From assembly GCA_029204225.1 (NCBI GenBank), contig CM055107.1, positions 51,353,227-51,417,226 of the forward strand: a stretch of DNA of 64,000 nucleotides, written 5' to 3'. Shown piece after piece: positions 53,301 through 59,300 of this stretch (position 1 is its first letter; every line of letters starts with the position of its first letter). The stretch comes from Diphasiastrum complanatum (taxonomy: Eukaryota; Streptophyta; Lycopodiopsida; Lycopodiales; Lycopodiaceae). The notes under the pieces are model-generated. The model searched no databases. It had not been told where the DNA came from and saw nothing but the letters and a program-made list of their open reading frames with translations. Both the position numbers and the translations under genes were made by a program.

Positions 53301-56300
53301 CAGCGCCCTACTGCCCATCACTTTCGACGATTTCTTCATCATTTTTTGCAATTTTGGTGGAGGTTGTCCAGCGCCCTGCTAACCCATCACTTTCGTCGAT
53401 TTTTTCGGCAGATTTTCATTGGTTTTGCAGATTTGGTAGCTATTGCCCAGCGCCCTACTACCTCATCATTTTCGACACTTTTCGTCACCGATTTGTTGTC
53501 CATTTTTTATATTGATTGGAGGCTGTCCAGCGCCCTACTACCGTCTCATTTTCAGCGGTAACCCATCACTTTCGTCGATTTTTTCATTTGTTTTTGCAGA
53601 TTTGGTAGCTACTGCCCAGCGGCCTACTACCTCATCATTTTCGACACTTTTCGTCACCGATTTGCTGTCCATTTTTTATATTGATTGGAGGCTGTCCAGC
53701 GCCCTACCACCGTCTCATTTTCAGCGGTTCTTTTCACCGACTTGCTGTCCGTTTCGGCTATTGATTGGAGGCTGTTCATCAGCACCTTTTTTCAGCCTAT
53801 TCTTCAGCATATTGTGGATCTTGGTAGTTGCAGCCCAGTGCCCTATTATCTTCAGCTTTTACCTCTAAGTGAACGACGGATCAGCACCCACCCAGGTATT
53901 GCTTGCGCCCTTTTTGCACTTCCTTTTTGCACCTACTTCTTGTCTTTTCTGCTCACATACTGCTCTTTTCCAGCCCCCTATTCCTGTTCATATTTGTTGC
54001 CTCACACCCTCCTCTTTCCATTTTTCCATTTTGTTAGAATCCTTCTACTTTCTCAGCCCCTTATTTTCTGATTATTATCCATCTTGATTGGCTGTTTCTA
54101 TGCCATTTTTGGTGATTTTGGAAGTTAGACTAAGTTGGGGGTGACAACAAACGTCCTCTCCCTCAGGTTTTGTCTCTTCCTTAGTCCCTATGGCGACTTC
54201 TTCATCAGAAAACCCACCGCAGAGCTCTTTAGATGATCGTTTTACACATATTGATGCCCGCATGGATCATCTTGAGAGTCGTATTGATCGTGTTCTTACT
54301 AGCCTTGAGACTATCCTACCACGAGGGGATACCATCCCCCCAGACATTCTTCATCGTCCTGGTAAAGCACCTTTATTTCCTATTTTGAGTACGCCTGCTC
54401 CTGCTTCATCTTCAGGAGGTGCTTTTGGTAGTATGTTTGGTCTCCCTTCATATAGTGCTAGTCCTTATGGGTCTCCTTTCCGGTCTTCTGTACCACCACC
54501 TGGATTTCTCTCCGCACCATCAGGATTTCCTTCTCCTACTTTTTCAGGTAATCTTGAGCCCCATTTTCCTCGTGATTTTCGTGATCGCATCCAGCTTACT
54601 ACTTATTCTGGTTCGTCTGACGGGAATATCTTGGAAAATTGGTTCTCTAAATTAGAGACCTATTTTCTTATATATCCCAAGACTGAAACCCAGAAAGTGT
54701 AGTTGGCCGCATTACATTTAGACGGTAGAGCTCAGACTTGGTGGCGTGTTTATCGCTCTGAGCCTACTCGTGAGGGGTTACATATATGGCCTACTTTTTG
54801 TCATGATCTTCGTATGGCTATGATTGACCCACAATGGTTGGTTCGCCAACGTTATCTGTTTTGTAGCCTTCGCCATACTAGTGATTTGACTGCTTATATT
54901 TTTCAGTTTATTGAGCTTTCCTACCTTTTTACTGATCTTCATCCTACAGAGCTTATTTCGACTATCAGTTGGTTACCGGGAAGCAGTTTATGCGTAGCCT
55001 ACCAAAGGCTCATGATGCAGCTCTTCTTTCCATTCAGAGTACATTAGTTGTTGCTTCACTTTCACCATCCGTGGGTCCTCTTACTCAGGTTGATGCTGCT
55101 CCGGATTTACAGGTTGTTGCTACGTGCCTTGCGCCTATATGCCTTGATTCACAGATATCATATTCGGTGGTCATTCCCGGTTTCATTGATATTGAGGCCG
55201 TATACCTTGGTGGTATTTCTACTATTGCTTTTGCGCATACTTCAGATAGCCCTCCTCCTTCAGTGGTTGGTGCAGTTTCATCTCCATTGGTCTCTATATC
55301 TCCATCTCTTGAGTCCGTTATGATCGATGTTCCTGCTGATTTCTATGGGGTTCTTCACAGGTCCACGTTTGCTAGTTCCCTCGCTATTGGTGATCAGATT
55401 GTATCTTCTTTCGCTTTATTCCATGGATCTCTGCTTGAGGTTTGTGATCTGCCTCATGATATTTCTACGATTCCTGACATGATTCATGAGCCTTTCGCCC
55501 TTACCGTTATACATTTTCCATCCGAGGATATTTGCCAGATGATCACTATTACTTATCCAGGATATTTATATGCTGGGATCTTTCTAGATGAGTATACGGG
55601 GATCCTTCAATCTCCTTGTGTTTCTACATATAGGTTTCCTGTAGTCCATGCCGATGCTATGGCTATATGGCATTCCTGGTTATTACATATAGCTTGGTTT
55701 TCATTTGAACCTGTTGGTTGGTGCTGGTTTTTCCATAATACTGATCGCCTATGGTGTCGATATCTCTATGATTATGCATGTGGCTCTCTACCTGGATTGT
55801 TGCTCATTGTCAGGCTTGGCATATCTTGATGGCTTGGGTTATTGCCTCCATTCCAGCTACTGTTTGTCCGGGTGATCTTCAGGTTCCCCGTCATTTTGGG
55901 TTGCTCCATGTCGCTTGGTCTCCGATGCTGAGTTGCCACTTTGTTCTGGTGTTCCGAGACCATCAGGGTACCTTGAGAGAGTTCCTTCTCCTCTCTTGGA
56001 TAGTTTTTGGGGATGTTGCCGCTATATACTTCAGTGTTGCTCATATGTGCTTTGATACTCATTCCCAGCTACACGTGGATATCGCTCTGATGCTTGCTAC
56101 TGATGTTGCGGATCTTGCTCCTCGTTCCAATGCATTTCTTCTATTCCTCACTTGTGGGCCTGGTGTGTACTTTGGGATTACACTTGCGGCCAGTTCCAAT
56201 GGGTCATCTGATTCTCCATCTGTTTTTGGTGTATCTTATGATGGATTGGTATGTCCATATGAGGTCTTTCTGGATGAGTTTTTCGGCTCCAGGTTTTTAG

Positions 56301-59300
56301 TTGCGGCCTCTACTATTTCTAGATTTGTTGCTACTGTTTTCATGCATCATGTCTTTTTAGATGATGCATTGATTTCTTGGACCTTCTGGAGCATTTGGCA
56401 TGCTGCTCTTCTCGTGATATGGGCCTTGAGGGTACCGTGTGCCATTGCTACTTTTCATTCATGGGCCTTATGGATACCTTGGGCTTTTGACCATGCTAGT
56501 GCATATTTCTCCATTTTAGCTATCCTTTGTCAGGATGATCTCTTTATGCTCCATGTTTCCTGGCATATCGCTTGCTTTTCCATGCTTTTACAGCGTGCTT
56601 GTCATCCTGCTTATGTTCCTACTCTTTGGTGTTGGTCTTCCGATGCTGCTATCTTTTCTTGGGGCACCTTGCACATATGGTTGATGGTTACGTGTATGAT
56701 GCGGCTATTCGCGATGAGTGTCCATCTCTTTTCCAGTTTCCTTATTGGCTTCCCGTTGCTGATGCCGTTCTACCTTCTCGGGCTTTTTGGATACCTTGGT
56801 ATGATGTCCCTATCTTTTGGGCTGATCCTCTGGGATTACACTTGCGGCCAGTTCCGATGGGTCATCCAATTCTCCATCTGTTTTTGGTGTATCCTATGAT
56901 GGATTGGTATGTCCATATGAGGTCTTTCTGGATGAGTTTTTCGGCTACAGTTTCTATTTCTAGATTTGTTGCTACTGTTTTCATGCATCATGTCTTTTTA
57001 GATGATGCATTGATTTCTTGAAACTTCTGGAGCTTTTGGCATGCTGCTCTTCTCATGATATGGGCCTTGAGGGTACCGTGTGCCATTGCTACTTTTCATT
57101 CATGGGCCTTATGGATACCTTGGGTTTTTTACCATGCTAGTGCATATTTCTCTATTTTAGCTATCCTTTGTCAGGATGATCTCTTTATGCTCCATGTTTC
57201 CTGGCATATCGCTTGCTTTTCCATGCTGTTAGAGCGTGCTTGTCATCCTGCTTATGTTCCTACTCTTTGATGCTGGTCTTCCAATGCTACTATCTTTTCT
57301 TGGGGCACCTTGCACATATTGTTGACGGTTACGTGTATGATGCGGCTATTCGCGATGAGTGTCCATCTCTTTTCCTGTTTCCTTATTGGCTTCCCATTGC
57401 TGATGCAGTTCTACCTTCTCGAGCTTTTTGGATACCTTGGTATGATGTCCCTATCTTTTGGGCTGATCCTCTACTAGCTTGGGCATTACGGATACCTTGG
57501 CATTCCTAGTTGCTGCTTAATCTTCTTCTGGTTCCTTGGCATTCCTGGTTGTTCCATATTGCTTGGTTTTTTATGACGCGGCCGAGATGTTCCCTTTGTC
57601 GCCATGATGTTGATCCTGAGTTGTTCCCTTTCTTACCAGCTGCCATTCACCAGGTTCGCCTTCACCATAGTCGACGCTGTCGGCAGATTCAGTTTTTGAT
57701 CCAGTGGGATGGTCGTCCTGTTGAGGAGGCCACATGGGAGCCTATTGATGTGTTTTATCATACACCATTATTGGCAGATCAGGCTCAAGCCCTCATGGCT
57801 TTAGTTCTTTCCTCTACTACAGATATCATTGTAGATGTTCCCTCTACTTCATGATTCGGCTAGCTATGACTATTCTTTATTGTAGTATTTGCTTAGTACT
57901 TGCTTTACACAGTTATGATACTTTTGGGGTATCTGTTGTGACGACTTATGTCCTCTCCATCAGTATTTCCATTAGTTCGTGATTTTTCAGTATTTAGCAC
58001 GCTTACATTATTATTTTAGATAGTCATTATGCTTGCTAGCCAGTGGAGGGCTTTGTTTTTCTGCAGGGGAGAGTTATGGACTTGGCTCATTACATTCGCC
58101 GCGTCCATTCTTTTATTGTTATTATGCATGAGCAGGCCTAAGGGCCTTTTTTGTTCATATACTGGCCTTGGGCCCTATTTGGTTATATTTTTAGGACTTG
58201 GTCACATTGATTTGGAGTGGGGGTCCTTCTATTGGGTGGGCGCATTATTTTCCCTCCAAATCCTTTTCCCTCCCTTTTTTGAATCCTCCATTTGATTTAG
58301 GGAGAGGGTATAAGTAGGGCATCATTGTATTCCTTTATTCAGTTTATGATGATTGCTCCTCTTTAGCCTCCTTAAGCATTCTCTTCCTGCTTTCTAGCTT
58401 AAGTCCTGCTTTCTAGCATAGCTAGTGAATCTTAGCTTGTAACTCAGGATCTGGATTAATCTTAACTTTACTGCAAGCTTCGCTCTTGTTTGAGCTTACT
58501 TTTGTTTAAACTTCCCCTTCAGGGTGTATATATCTTTTTCATCAATGTACCTACTACTTTTTCCTATGAATAAATGCACCAAGGTTATTCTTCTAATTCA
58601 ATCTGTTGGAAATAGCTTTAAAAAAATCTACATCACCCTCGAACTTTTGCAAGAATAATTCATCAAATCTGAAGGGGGGCATAAAAGTTATGTAAAACCA
58701 TGAAGACCGTGGCAATGTCCTTTGTGGAGCTAAGAATGTTGAGTACCAACCAAAACCCAAAGAATTCAAGTGAGAATTTTTGAAACCTATGTTTTTGTAG
58801 AAAATCTAAAGGTGTGTAGAATTTATCAGTTCCAAGATAACAAAACGCTAGTAAGAAAAACGGGGGTATGTAACCTGCTATATTAAAGTAAAAGCATCGG
58901 GAGCACTTCTAGTATCGAGACAGCGACAGACTAACATGTTCTAACATGTCGTACTACTTAGAAAAAGAGGGAAAAACCTGCATAATGCTCTATTCCTACT
59001 GCATATCAAGAACATACTGCATACTGTCATTTAAAATCAAGAAGAGGCTTTGTATTAGGTTCAGTGCTGCCTCAAAACATAAGCATATGAACTTCAGACT
59101 CATGAATTTCTAGAAACCCTACCGATATTAGGTTCTGTATTTTGCTTGAAAATTCTTTTCCGCAATGCACTGGTCATAGAGAAGATTGGAGTGCTAGTCG
59201 ACCATCTAAAGAACTTGCTATCGCAGTCCTAGGCGGCAGTAGAGCAGTGCTAGACTAGTAGATTTGAATTGTGTATTTATTCAGGTGTGTGTTGCCTTGC

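Larger units (their letters stand above)
52752..58444 (+). mobile_element. Non-autonomous Ty3/gypsy element F with a Trp-rich insert
   Basis: Two 373-bp LTRs (52752-53124, 58072-58444) differ at about nine sites by eye. It contains the primer-binding site, a tandem-repeat leader, gag, a short protease-linker piece, a 2.6-kb unrelated segment (54.97-57.58 kb), and the integrase chromodomain with polypurine tract. Protease core, RT, RNase H and integrase core are all missing, so it would depend on a partner such as D or C. It is inserted in gypsy H; the duplication is imperfect (TTAGG/TCAGG or TAGGA/CAGGA). Confidence 0.85.
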
